Assembly: GCA_042663485.1 (NCBI GenBank)
Contig: JBHTAF010000001.1
Reading direction: 5' to 3' (one strand)
DNA: 64,000 nt
Source of the DNA: Natronosalvus sp042663485
Lineage (GTDB): Archaea; Halobacteriota; Halobacteria; Halobacteriales; Natrialbaceae
The notes below the pieces were generated by a model. It did no database searches and was not told the origin of the DNA. It saw only the letters and a program-made list of their open reading frames with translations. Position 1 is the stretch's first letter. Each line of letters begins with the position of its first letter. Positions 35,838 to 44,902 of this stretch are shown piece after piece. The position numbers and the translations under genes are program-made.

Positions 35838-36056
35838 TCACTGTTCGTAGGCGATCCGTTCGACAGCACGCACCAGCCGATAGAAGAGGTAGACCACGAA
35901 CACGGATAGTCCGAGGGAGAGCAACGCGAAGAGCCCCCATACCCAGAGGAGGATTTTCGCAGTGATCACCGCGTAGGCGAAACTAACCAATACAATCGCT
36001 CCGAGGACGATGCCGTATCGGGTAGGAATACGTCGCCGATTGTAGATGGAGGACAT
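35838..36056 (-). CDS. Small two-helix membrane protein
   Basis: A 72-residue protein with two hydrophobic helices (YGIVLGAIVLVSFAYAVI and LLWVWGLFALLSLGLSVFVV) flanked by basic residues at the N-terminus and a short charged tail. I recognise no family. It is a conceivable accessory membrane protein, but a short length and composition make it less certain than its neighbours. Confidence 0.55.
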   Translation of the reverse strand: MSSIYNRRRIPTRYGIVLGAIVLVSFAYAVITAKILLWVWGLFALLSLGLSVFVVYLFYRLVRAVERIAYEQ

Positions 36057-36331
36057 GGAACTACGTCAACACTAACTGGTAAATCGGTTTCGGTCAACGA
36101 GTCGCGCTCACCACCGTTTTTACTTCCTGTGTCGGTCGAACTGGGCATCAAAAGGATCAGACAGCACCGACGTCGACAGGTCTTGCACCAGTACACCGTG
36201 GGACGTGAGCGCTCGAGTATTCGACAGTCGAACGATGGACAGACCCGGCCATCGGTGTATAACCCCGCCGCATATTTCTGCCCGTCAACGTTTTCGCAAG
36301 TTATAGAACCACCCCAGCGCAACCTCGAGTA

Positions 36332-37537
36332 ATGAGCGAACGGAACATCAGGGTCGAACGGATCGACCGCAGCGCAGTCGAGGACCAGGAGGTCGAAATC
36401 GTCGAGCGAAAGGGGATCGGTCACCCCGATTCGATCTGTGACGGAATCGCCGAGAGCGTCGGCAGCGCACTCGCCCGCGAGTACCTCGACAGGGTCGGGA
36501 AGGTGCTTCACTTCAACACGGACGAGACCCAGCTGGTCGCCGGGGAAGCCGCCCCCGCCTTCGGCGGCGGCGAGGTCGTCGACCCGATCTACATTTTGAT
36601 CGTCGGTCGCGCGACCAAACACTACGATGGACAGACCATCCCCACCGAGCGCATCGCGCTGACGGCCGCCCGCGAGTACCTCGAGGCCGAGATCCCTAAA
36701 CTCACCTTCGGCGAGGACGTCGTCGTCGACGTGAAGCTGGGCGAGGGGAGCGGTGACCTGCAGGACGTCTTCGGGGAGGACGAAGTGCAGGTGCCGATGG
36801 CCAACGACACGAGTTTCGGCGTCGGTCACGCGCCGCTGTCGGAGACCGAACAGATCGTCTACAACGCCGAGCAGCGCCTCAACCGCGAGTTCGCCGCCGA
36901 GAACCCCTACCTCGGCTCGGACGTGAAGATTATGGGCAAGCGCGAGGGCGACAGCATCGACGTGACCGTCGCCGCGGCGATGATCGACGAGCACGTGCCC
37001 GACATGGACGCCTACGTCGACGCCGTGGCGTCGGTACGTGAGTACGTCGCCGACGTCGCGAGCGAGTACACCGACCGCGACGTCTCGGTCTACGTCAACA
37101 CCGCCGACGCCGTCGAGGCTGGATCGATCTACCTGACTGTCACCGGCACCTCCGCCGAACAGGGTGACGACGGCTCCGTCGGCCGCGGCAATCGCGCAAA
37201 CGGCCTCATTACCCCAAATCGGTCGATGTCGATGGAGGCCACGAGCGGGAAGAACCCGGTCAACCACATCGGCAAGATCTACAATCTCCTCTCGACGGAC
37301 ATCGCGGAGAACGTCGTGAGCGAAGTCGACGGCATCCGTGACCTCCGGGTGCGCCTCCTGAGCCAAATCGGGCGACCGATCGACGAACCTCACGTCGCCG
37401 ACGTTCACGTCGTCACCGAAGACAACGTCGACCTCGAGACCGTCCGCCCCGAAATCGAGGCTATCGTGGATGACGGCCTCGCGAACGTCACGGACATCAC
37501 CCAGCGCGTCATCGACGGCGAGTTGGATACGTTCTGA
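36332..37537 (+). CDS. mat: Archaeal S-adenosylmethionine synthetase
   Basis: A 401-residue enzyme. EIVERKGIGHPDSICDGIAE is the first metal and ATP motif of the archaeal MAT type (GHPDxxxD), and GRGNRANGLITPNRSMSMEA carries the conserved Gly-rich loop. It makes AdoMet from methionine and ATP, the substrate for every radical-SAM enzyme here. The TATA-like TTATAGA at 36301-36307 lies about 29 bp before ATG 36332, so the mRNA is probably leaderless. Confidence 0.95.
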   Translation: MSERNIRVERIDRSAVEDQEVEIVERKGIGHPDSICDGIAESVGSALAREYLDRVGKVLHFNTDETQLVAGEAAPAFGGGEVVDPIYILIVGRATKHYDGQTIPTERIALTAAREYLEAEIPKLTFGEDVVVDVKLGEGSGDLQDVFGEDEVQVPMANDTSFGVGHAPLSETEQIVYNAEQRLNREFAAENPYLGSDVKIMGKREGDSIDVTVAAAMIDEHVPDMDAYVDAVASVREYVADVASEYTDRDVSVYVNTADAVEAGSIYLTVTGTSAEQGDDGSVGRGNRANGLITPNRSMSMEATSGKNPVNHIGKIYNLLSTDIAENVVSEVDGIRDLRVRLLSQIGRPIDEPHVADVHVVTEDNVDLETVRPEIEAIVDDGLANVTDITQRVIDGELDTF

Positions 37538-37681
37538 CGGCGTCTGAAAGCGCCTGAACGCATCCGGAAGCGCTACTTTTCATCAGCGTCGTCGAACTCG
37601 CGTTCGCCCCTCGAATGCCGCCTTCGCAAGAACCAAACGGGCGTCGACCGTGTCTCGAAACGAAACACCGAGTGTCTCGCC

Positions 37682-38989
37682 GTGCCGGACTCGATCTCTG
37701 CCGAACCCAGCCCCCGCCGTGTCGTGTTCGCCGTCGTCGCGAGTACCTTCTTCGTCGGCTTCGGCGGCGGGGTCGTCTTCCCGATTTTGCCGAACCTCGG
37801 CGAGGTGCTCGGCATCTCGGCGGTCATGGTGGGTCTCATTCTCTCGGCGAACCGCTGGACGCGACTGGTGGCGAACGCGCCTGCGGGTGTGCTCATCGAC
37901 CGGATCGGCACCCGCACACCGTTCGTCGTCGGACTGGCGATCGAGGGAGTAGCCACCTTTGGGTACGTGCTCGCAATGTACGCTTCGAGGCCCGACACCC
38001 CCCTCGGTTCCGCGGTGGGCGTCGTCTCCTCGAGTCCGGAAGCGTGGTTCGTGCTCGCCAGGGTTCTCTGGGGACTCGGAAGCGCGCTCGTGTTCGCCAC
38101 GGCGTACACCATCACCGCGGACGTGAGCGAGGCCGATTCTCGGGGAACGAGCATGGGCATCGTCCGGGCGGGGATCACGTTCGGGTTTCCGGCGGGGCTG
38201 GTACTCGGCGGGGTCGCGAGCGAGGTGTACGGCAACTCGACGGCGTTCGTCCTCGCGGCGGCCTTCGCCGGGTTGGCGAGCATTATTGCCTACGCCGTGG
38301 TTCCGGAGACTCACGTCGAGGAACACGATTCGTCGGTGAGTCCACTCGACCTCGAGGTGACGGTGCCGGCGCTGACGGTCGGGTTCGTGAACTTCGGGCT
38401 CTACTTCGCCTACGTGGGCATCCTGTTCTCGACGCTGGTGCTCTACCTCGGCGCTGAGTCGCTGACCATTTCGACGACGCTCCTGGGTTTCGATGTCAAC
38501 TTCGGGGAGCAGGGAACCTCGGGGATGCTCATGGCGATTACCGTGCTCATAGGTGCCATCTTCACCATCTCTGGTGGCGTCGCGAGCGACACTGTCGGCG
38601 CGCGAGTACCCGTGCTCGTGTCTTTCCTGCTGTTGAACGCGGTCGGCTTCCTGGTGTTGACCCTCGCAGGCTCGTTCGTCGCCGTGGTCGTCGGCTGTGC
38701 CCTCATCGGTGCCGGCCAGGGTGGCGTCGGCGGTCCGCTCACGGCTCTCCTGGCGGACCTCACCCCTGAAGACCGTATGGGGCGAGCGATGGGAACGAAC
38801 AACGTCCTCGGCGACGTCGGTGGTGGACTCGGTCCCCTGGTGTCCCTCCCGCTGGCGAGGACCGTCGGTTTCGAGGTGATGTACGCCGCCAGCGCGGGAA
38901 TCGCCCTCCTCGCAGGGCTCCTCCTCGTCGTCGGCATCTACGCCCACACGGGGAGCGTCAGCCCGTCTGTCGAGGAGTCGGTCATCTAG
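37682..38989 (+). CDS. Major facilitator superfamily transporter
   Basis: A 435-residue protein with 12 predicted helices. SANRWTRLVANAPAGVLIDRIGTR is the MFS motif A (G-x-x-x-D-R-x-G-R/K). The central loop (EHDSSVSPLDLEV) separates the two six-helix bundles. It starts at GTG 37682. The transported compound is unknown; multidrug or sugar-type families both share this pattern. It is convergent with the UbiA gene, overlapping by 4 bp. Confidence 0.87.
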   Translation: MPDSISAEPSPRRVVFAVVASTFFVGFGGGVVFPILPNLGEVLGISAVMVGLILSANRWTRLVANAPAGVLIDRIGTRTPFVVGLAIEGVATFGYVLAMYASRPDTPLGSAVGVVSSSPEAWFVLARVLWGLGSALVFATAYTITADVSEADSRGTSMGIVRAGITFGFPAGLVLGGVASEVYGNSTAFVLAAAFAGLASIIAYAVVPETHVEEHDSSVSPLDLEVTVPALTVGFVNFGLYFAYVGILFSTLVLYLGAESLTISTTLLGFDVNFGEQGTSGMLMAITVLIGAIFTISGGVASDTVGARVPVLVSFLLLNAVGFLVLTLAGSFVAVVVGCALIGAGQGGVGGPLTALLADLTPEDRMGRAMGTNNVLGDVGGGLGPLVSLPLARTVGFEVMYAASAGIALLAGLLLVVGIYAHTGSVSPSVEESVI

Positions 38990-39846
38990 AAGAGGGCCTC
39001 GAGCGGTTCGAACCAGGCCGCGGCGACGAGCACGGCGAGAAAGACGTACGATCCCCGGATGAGGAGCATCGTCGCCAGTTCCGGTTCCGCCCGCCGGGCG
39101 ACGACGGCGACTGCACCGAACGCGAGCACTGCGAGCACGCTCGAGGGAGGGAACACGCGAGCGATAGCCAGGCCGGTGACGACGAACAGGCCCGCGATCA
39201 TCAGTCCGTAGGCGACGGCGTAGGCCCGGTCCGGGCCGACGACGACGGCGACGGTTCGCTTGCGGATCGAGCGGTCGTAGTCGTAGTCCTGCGTGTCGTC
39301 GATCACCTTGATTCCCGACAGCAAGACGAGGAAGACGACCGCAAAGCCGAACGCGAGGAGGGTGATCGCTGTCGCCTGTGTGTAGTACCCACCGAGAACG
39401 CTCAGGGCGATTCCCAGCGGATAGCCGGTCGTCGCCGTGAGGGGATTCGTGTCGAGTTGTGGGGCGTGGTGGTAGGCGACGAGCCACGTCGGAACGGTGA
39501 GCGCGACGGCGACCCAGTCGACGGAGTGGTACAAGAAGAGACAGCACGCGGCGAACAGACTCGACGAGGCCAGGAGACCGACGCGACAGCCAGCGACGGT
39601 GAGCGGGTGGTCGTCGTCCTCGCCCCGAACGTGGAAGTCGACGTAGCCGTCCTTGAGGTGGGCGGTGTAAACCGCCGCGAACATCGCGAGGACGTGAACG
39701 CCCGCGACACCGGGGTCGATCCCTCGCGCGAGAATCGCACCGAATAGCGACGCGGCGAGTGGCGGCAGCATGAACACCGGATGCACCTGTGACCAGTATG
39801 CTCGAGCGGCCGCCTCGAGTCCGGACCCGCGTCTGGCGAGTGCCAT
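38986..39846 (-). CDS. UbiA-family prenyltransferase
   Basis: About 286 residues with eight to nine helices. The first Asp-rich motif is degenerate (KDGYVDFHVRGED) compared with the usual NDxxDxxxD; the second, DDTQDYDYDRSIRKRT, is well kept. The family transfers prenyl groups onto aromatic or glycerol acceptors (menaquinone, carotenoid or lipid pathways). An ATG nine codons upstream exists; the later start gives the usual Arg-rich N-terminus. Confidence 0.85.
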   Translation of the reverse strand: MALARRGSGLEAAARAYWSQVHPVFMLPPLAASLFGAILARGIDPGVAGVHVLAMFAAVYTAHLKDGYVDFHVRGEDDDHPLTVAGCRVGLLASSSLFAACCLFLYHSVDWVAVALTVPTWLVAYHHAPQLDTNPLTATTGYPLGIALSVLGGYYTQATAITLLAFGFAVVFLVLLSGIKVIDDTQDYDYDRSIRKRTVAVVVGPDRAYAVAYGLMIAGLFVVTGLAIARVFPPSSVLAVLAFGAVAVVARRAEPELATMLLIRGSYVFLAVLVAAAWFEPLEALF

Positions 39847-40084
39847 AGTTCCCCAGACGTTCGCACGAAACATAATACCGGAGGGACGTTTCGACTCGCG
39901 AGAATACTACCGCGGAACGCGTCCGTAGCGACGTCGATGCAATCCAGTGTAGCCATCCTCTCCGCCGAAAAACGGATCGATCAATCTCGAGGTGACCCGG
40001 GGCGGCGACCACGCCGATGTATAGCTACCGGTCGCGTTCATCTCACGTGCAAGCACATAACATATATACTGGTAGTCGCCTGTG

Positions 40085-40118
40085 TTATACTATCCCTCCC
40101 ACGGGACATTCACACACA
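40085..40118 (+). promoter_or_regulatory. Promoter of second subtilase gene
   Basis: TTATACT at 40085-40091 lies about 30 bp before ATG 40119; a second box TATATA at 40063-40068 is further upstream. The spacing supports a leaderless start at 40119. Confidence 0.5.
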
Positions 40119-41393
40119 ATGACGACACGACGATCACTCTTGCAGGGACTGGGTGCACTGGGCGCAACGATGACGTTTACCGGACTCGCGACCGCGAGCG
40201 ACGGACAGGCGCGCTACCTCGCCAGAACAACGGGCGACGCAGCCGATGCCGTCTCGGCCGCCGGATTCGACGTTCGGTCTACGCTCGCGAACGGCCGCGT
40301 GCTCCTCGTGACCGGTCCGGCAGACGCGACCGACGACCTCGAGTCCGTCAGCGGCGTCTCGCTCGCGGTGCCCGACCTCGCGTTCGAACTTGAGACGCCC
40401 GCCGTCGTGGAGATGTCGGGAACCGAGGACAGCACGGCGGTCGATCAGGTCTACGACCAGCTCCTCTGGGACAAACAGGTACAGGAGGTCAGGGAAGCTC
40501 ACGAACACGCGACCGGCGCGGGTCGGACCGTCGCGATCATCGACACCGGCGTCGACGACACGCATCCCGACCTCACTGTCGATACCGACGCAAGCATTTC
40601 GATCATCGAGGGTCAGGTCGGCGACCACACGGGCGACGTCGGGTATCACGGCACGCACGTGGCCGGGACGACGGCTGCAAACGGCAGCGTCGGTATGCTC
40701 GGTACGGCGCCCGATGCGACCATCGTCTCGATTCGCGTCTTCGGCGCCGAGGGTGGAGCCACCTTCGGCGACATTCTTACCGGCATGGAGTACGCCGCGG
40801 AAATCGGGGCCGACGCCGCGAACATGAGCATCGGTACGGATCCGATCCCGCCAGCGGCGAACGCCGACCAGTATCGGCGAGTCATGGAACCGATCGCCCA
40901 GTCGGTCACGAGCGCCGGAACCTTACTCGTCGGCTCCGCGGGTAACTCCGATGCGAACCTCCAGCAGACCGGCCTCTTCACGCTCCCCAACAGCCTCTCC
41001 GGGGTGCTCTCGGTGAGCGCAACTGCCCCGAACGACGAGCGGGCGTTCTACTCGAACTACGGGGCGAACGAGATCGCCGTCGGCGCGCCTGGCGGCGGGT
41101 ACGAGACTCTCGAGAAGACCCTCAGCGAGGACTCCGACGAGGTTGAGTGGCCGTACCCCACCAACCTCGTGTACTCGACCGTTCCCGGAGGCTACGGCTG
41201 GGCCGCCGGCACCTCGATGGCCGCCCCGCAGGTCACCGGCCTCGCCGGACTCGTGCGCGAACTCACACCCGACAGCAACACTCGGCGAGTCTGGGACGCA
41301 ATCGCTCAGGGCGCCGAGGGAACGGACGGACGAAGCGACCCCGAGTTCGGGGCCGGTCGGACGAACGCGCTTAAAACGGTCGAACGTCTCTAG
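40119..41393 (+). CDS. Tat-exported S8 serine protease (second subtilase)
   Basis: A 424-residue protein starting MTTRRSLLQGLGALGATMTF, a twin-arginine signal. The catalytic triad is D142 (AIIDTGVDD), H177 (YHGTHVAG) and S366 (AGTSMAAP), with oxyanion Asn276 in GSAGNSD. Compared with the halolysin at 22 kb it lacks the C-terminal PPC domain and the Asp-Pro linker, and its propeptide is shorter, so it is a paralogue rather than a recent duplicate. Confidence 0.88.
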   Translation: MTTRRSLLQGLGALGATMTFTGLATASDGQARYLARTTGDAADAVSAAGFDVRSTLANGRVLLVTGPADATDDLESVSGVSLAVPDLAFELETPAVVEMSGTEDSTAVDQVYDQLLWDKQVQEVREAHEHATGAGRTVAIIDTGVDDTHPDLTVDTDASISIIEGQVGDHTGDVGYHGTHVAGTTAANGSVGMLGTAPDATIVSIRVFGAEGGATFGDILTGMEYAAEIGADAANMSIGTDPIPPAANADQYRRVMEPIAQSVTSAGTLLVGSAGNSDANLQQTGLFTLPNSLSGVLSVSATAPNDERAFYSNYGANEIAVGAPGGGYETLEKTLSEDSDEVEWPYPTNLVYSTVPGGYGWAAGTSMAAPQVTGLAGLVRELTPDSNTRRVWDAIAQGAEGTDGRSDPEFGAGRTNALKTVERL

Positions 41394-41499
41394 GCATCTA
41401 GAGCCGATCCGCCTCGATCACTTTTCTTCGCGTTCGAGCCAGCAACCAGGGAACCGACGGTCCAGAACAACCACGTTGCTGGCGTTCGTACGTGAAGCG

Positions 41500-41799
41500 A
41501 TGGCTGACCCGGACTCCCTCGAGGCTCGCCTCCATCGCCTCCACGACCACCTCGAGGCCACGGCCGAACTCCCGATCGACCACCGCACGAACCGTTGGCT
41601 CGGCGAAGCCGAAGCTGTGGCCCGCGACGCCACGGAGAACGACCTGGACGAGGCGACGACTCGAAAGCGAGTTCGACAGGTCGCACACTTGCTCGCGGAA
41701 GCGGACTCGCCCGAACACGAGCGGGCGAAGATACATCTCGAATCCGCTCGTGAGCTGTGTACGGCGATTCTGGGTGACTCGAGTGATGCTTCAAGGTGA
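41500..41799 (+). CDS. Small conserved-looking helical protein
   Basis: A 99-residue acidic, all-helical protein: MADPDSLEARLHRLHDHLEA, then LPIDHRTNRWLGEAEAVA and HERAKIHLESARELC. I recognise no family name with certainty; the pattern recurs in haloarchaea. A start at 41143 would run through the convergent end of the protease frame and is rejected. Role unknown. Confidence 0.6.
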   Translation: MADPDSLEARLHRLHDHLEATAELPIDHRTNRWLGEAEAVARDATENDLDEATTRKRVRQVAHLLAEADSPEHERAKIHLESARELCTAILGDSSDASR

Positions 41800-42025
41800 A
41801 CAGTATCACCGACTGAATCGTACTGGCCCAATTACTTCAAAAAATGCATCAATTCGCTACTGATTCTATAGTTACGCATTGACGCTGGGCAGGTCATCTA
41901 TCAGCCGAAGGGATCTGCCTGCCCTCCCGATCTATTTCGCTTATTTCACCTACCCCACCTATTGTGGCTATTCTACCTATTGTTCCCCGCCAGCTACCGG
42001 GCTAGTTCCGCTGTACGTACCGAGC
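41800..42025. other. Convergent gap with pyrimidine-rich repeat
   Basis: This 226-bp gap before the aminotransferase stop contains short pyrimidine-rich tandem copies of ACCTATTGTG/ACCTATTGTT, TTTCACCTACC and CTATTCTACC around 41940-41985. No gene is seen. The repeats may be a decayed microsatellite or a terminator-like track for the minus-strand aminotransferase. Confidence 0.4.
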
Positions 42026-43147
42026 TTACCGGACCGCTTGAGTTGCTTCCTGAATAATCTCGAGGGCCTCCTCGAGTTCGTCCATGCTGGTCGCGTAGGA
42101 GAGTCGAGCGTAGCCCGCACCGTTTTCCCCGAAGGCTTCGCCGGGGACGACGACGACGTCGCGGGAGAGTACCTCGTCGCACCAGCCCTCGGGAACCTTC
42201 GGCATCACGTAGAACGCGCCCTTGGGCGTCGGGACCTCGAGTCCGGCCGCCTCGAGGCCTTCGACGACGACGTCGCGGCGCTCTTCGAAGGCGGCGACCA
42301 TCTCGTCGACGGGATCCTGGGGACCCGTGAGGGCGGCCTCGGCGGCGTACTGGGCGGGGGCAGAGGCACAGGCCTGGCAGTACTGGTGGACCCGGAGCAT
42401 TCGCTCGATGCGGCGGTTCGAACCGACGACCCAGCCCAGCCGCCAGCCGGTCATCGAGTAGGTCTTCGAGCACGCGCTGACGACGACGACGTTGTCGGTG
42501 CTCGCGAACTCCATTGGCGAGCGGTGCTCGCCGTCGAAGACGATATGCTCGTACACCTCGTCGGAGATGCAGAGCACGTCGTGTTCGTCGGCAATTCGGG
42601 CGAACTCTCGCATGTCGGTTTCGCTCTGGACGGCCCCCGTGGGGTTGCCGGGACTGTTGACGACGAAGGCGGCCGTGTCGACGGTGATCGCGTCCTCGAC
42701 GTCGCCGGGGTCGAGGGTCAGGTCCTCGCGCAGGTCGACCGGCTTCGGCGTTCCGCTCGCGAGTCGGGTCAGGGCGTCGTACGCGACGAAACCCGGGTCC
42801 GGGAAGATGACCTCCTGGCCGGGGTCGACGTGGGCCTCGAGCGCCAGGTGGAGCGCCTCGCTGCCGCCCGCGGTGACGATGGCGTCGCCCGGGTCGACAT
42901 CGAGCCCGTAGTCCCGGTCGTACTTCGCGGAGATTGCCTCGCGCAACTCGAGGGTGCCCTTGTTGGAGGTGTAGGCGTCGGCCTTCCCGGCCTCGATGGC
43001 GTCGACGGCCGCCTGGCGAGCGTGCTCGGGGGTCGGGAAGTCCGGCTGTCCGATGCCGAGGTTGATCGCGTCCTCGCCCGCGGCCTCGAACACTTCGCGG
43101 ATTCCACTGATCGACACCGCTTCCACTCGGCTGGAAAATGCCGTCAT
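42026..43147 (-). CDS. PLP-dependent aminotransferase, class I/II
   Basis: About 373 residues starting MTAFSSRVEAVSISGIREVF. NLGIGQPDFPTPEH, VNSPGNPTGA (substrate/PLP Asn), the DEVYEHI strand and SACSKTYSMTGWRLGW with the Schiff-base lysine are all present. Fold type I aspartate/tyrosine/aromatic transaminase subgroup; the amino-acid preference is not readable. A start seven codons earlier is less likely. Confidence 0.9.
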   Translation of the reverse strand: MTAFSSRVEAVSISGIREVFEAAGEDAINLGIGQPDFPTPEHARQAAVDAIEAGKADAYTSNKGTLELREAISAKYDRDYGLDVDPGDAIVTAGGSEALHLALEAHVDPGQEVIFPDPGFVAYDALTRLASGTPKPVDLREDLTLDPGDVEDAITVDTAAFVVNSPGNPTGAVQSETDMREFARIADEHDVLCISDEVYEHIVFDGEHRSPMEFASTDNVVVVSACSKTYSMTGWRLGWVVGSNRRIERMLRVHQYCQACASAPAQYAAEAALTGPQDPVDEMVAAFEERRDVVVEGLEAAGLEVPTPKGAFYVMPKVPEGWCDEVLSRDVVVVPGEAFGENGAGYARLSYATSMDELEEALEIIQEATQAVR

Positions 43148-43281
43148 ACCAGAACGCGCGTGGCCCACCCCGATAACTGTTGATACGTTCGCTCGACACT
43201 CCCTCGAGCCGACCCGGATAATTGTCGTCCGCTCGACTGGTAGCCAGAACGCATATACTTCCGCTGTGACTCTTACCGGTA

Positions 43282-43959
43282 ATGATCAACCGGAGATCGG
43301 TCCTGGCTGGCGCCGGTACCGGGGTGCTCGCGGCGACCGCCGGCTGTCTCGACTTTCTGCTGGGAAATGAACCACTCGAGTACACCGCCGAACCGGTGCT
43401 CCCTGCCGAGGCGACTCTCGAGTCGACGGGCTACGCCGAGTACCAGTCGGGCTGGCAACGCGTGACCGAGGAGGCCGCCGGTCGAGAAATCGCCGCCTCG
43501 GCCTGGTCGGTCGCGTACACGAACGAGGTGACCATCCAGGGAAAGAGTCGGGATGCCGCCGTCTTCGCCGCCATCTCCATGCCGAAGATGTCGGTCGGGG
43601 GAAAGACGATGAACCCGCTCGCCGACATGGATACCGACGAACTGCTCGAGGAACTCGGCGGCGAACTCGAGGGCGAGTTCGACGGCCTGGCAGAACCGCA
43701 ACCGACCGGCGAATCGTTTGCCCTCGGTATTCTGGGCGCGAACCGGACCGTCGACGAGTTCGCCTCCGAGGCTCAGTTCGACGACGAACGCCTCGAGATC
43801 ACCCTCTGGGTGACGAAGTTCACACACGACGACGATCTGATCGTGCTGATCGGCGGTTTCCCGACGCAACTGCCCGACGAAGGCGTCTACATCGAGGATC
43901 TGATGCGGTCGGTCGAACACCCGGCGTCTCGAGACGTGCCCGCACCGACTCTCGAGTAG
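43282..43959 (+). CDS. DUF6517-like Tat lipoprotein
   Basis: A 225-residue protein. INRRSVLAGAGTGVLAATAGC is a twin-arginine leader ending in the lipobox ATAGC, so the Cys is the lipidated residue. The mature part is acidic with beta-rich segments (LPAEATLESTGYAEYQSGW; ITLWVTKFTHDDDLIVLIGG). It resembles the haloarchaeal DUF6517 family of unknown function. It is a cell-surface anchored protein. Confidence 0.72.
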   Translation: MINRRSVLAGAGTGVLAATAGCLDFLLGNEPLEYTAEPVLPAEATLESTGYAEYQSGWQRVTEEAAGREIAASAWSVAYTNEVTIQGKSRDAAVFAAISMPKMSVGGKTMNPLADMDTDELLEELGGELEGEFDGLAEPQPTGESFALGILGANRTVDEFASEAQFDDERLEITLWVTKFTHDDDLIVLIGGFPTQLPDEGVYIEDLMRSVEHPASRDVPAPTLE

Positions 43960-44038
43960 TGACGGCGGGCCGAAACGCGGTACGAAACGAAAATTGAGCC
44001 GTGGCGGTACTCTGTACTGGGTACTCAGTACCCGATAC

Positions 44039-44902
44039 TCAGTAGAACTCGCGAACGAGGTCCGTAGCGTTCTCGGGCGCGCCGTCGGGAATCTCGGCCA
44101 TGTTCTCGGTGACCCCGTGTCGCTCGTGGTAGGGGATCGAGTTCTCGTTCTGGTACATGACGCCCTGGTACTCCTTGTCAGTGTCGAGGATGACTCCCTT
44201 CGCTGCTTCGTAATCGTGACGGTCGTGGTCCTCCTCCTTCAGGTCGACGAGCGAGTCACGGAAGTAGTCGTAGGTGTCGACGTCGTTGAACGTCACGCAG
44301 GGGCTGAACACGTTGACGAAGCCGAAGCCGTCGTGTTCGATGGCCTCCTCGATAATCTCGGCGTGGCGAATCGCGTCCGAGGCGAAGGACTGGGCGATGA
44401 ACGTCGCTCCCGAGGCGAGCGCGAGCGCGAGGGGATTGACTGGCGGCTGCTGGGACCCTTCGGGCGTCGTCGACGTCTCGAAGTCCGAGCGCGAGGTCGG
44501 CGAGGCCTGTCCCTTCGTCAGCCCGTAGATGCGGTTGTCCATGACGACGTAGGTCATGTCGACGTTACGCCGGGTGGCGTGGACGAAGTGACCGGCACCG
44601 ATCGAGTAGCCGTCGCCGTCGCCGCCGGCGGCCATGACCTCGATGTCGGGGCGGGCCATCTTGACGCCCGTCGCGACGGGCAGGGCCCGGCCGTGGACGC
44701 CGTGGATGGCGTAGCTGTGCATGTAGGTCCCGATTTTCCCCGAACAGCCGATGCCGGCCACGAGGAACGTGTTGTCGGGATCGTTGCCCGTGTTCGCGAG
44801 GGCCTTCATCATGCCGTTCATCGTCCCGAAGTCGCCACAGCCGGGACACCAGGTCGGTTGCTTGTCGGATTTGAAGTCGGTGAATCGTACCTCAGAGCTC
44901 AT
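44039..44902 (-). CDS. korB: 2-oxoacid:ferredoxin oxidoreductase, beta subunit (KorB)
   Basis: A 287-residue ThDP-binding subunit. PTWCPGCGDFGTMNG and GIGCSGKIGTYM hold cluster/ThDP-region cysteines, and GGDGDGYSIG is the metal-diphosphate site with N in VMDNRIYGLTKGQ. With the alpha subunit it oxidatively decarboxylates 2-oxoglutarate (or a related 2-oxoacid) to acyl-CoA with ferredoxin. Its ATG overlaps the stop of korA by 4 bp. Confidence 0.88.
   Translation of the reverse strand: MSSEVRFTDFKSDKQPTWCPGCGDFGTMNGMMKALANTGNDPDNTFLVAGIGCSGKIGTYMHSYAIHGVHGRALPVATGVKMARPDIEVMAAGGDGDGYSIGAGHFVHATRRNVDMTYVVMDNRIYGLTKGQASPTSRSDFETSTTPEGSQQPPVNPLALALASGATFIAQSFASDAIRHAEIIEEAIEHDGFGFVNVFSPCVTFNDVDTYDYFRDSLVDLKEEDHDRHDYEAAKGVILDTDKEYQGVMYQNENSIPYHERHGVTENMAEIPDGAPENATDLVREFY

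Noticed and set aside
36129..36331. A 67-residue frame before the methionine adenosyltransferase gene
   Set aside because: It is basic, has no family resemblance and spans the likely promoter of mat.
41143..41499. Longer start of the small gene at 41500
   Set aside because: The extension overlaps the protease coding region in another frame and is Pro/Arg-rich without similarity.
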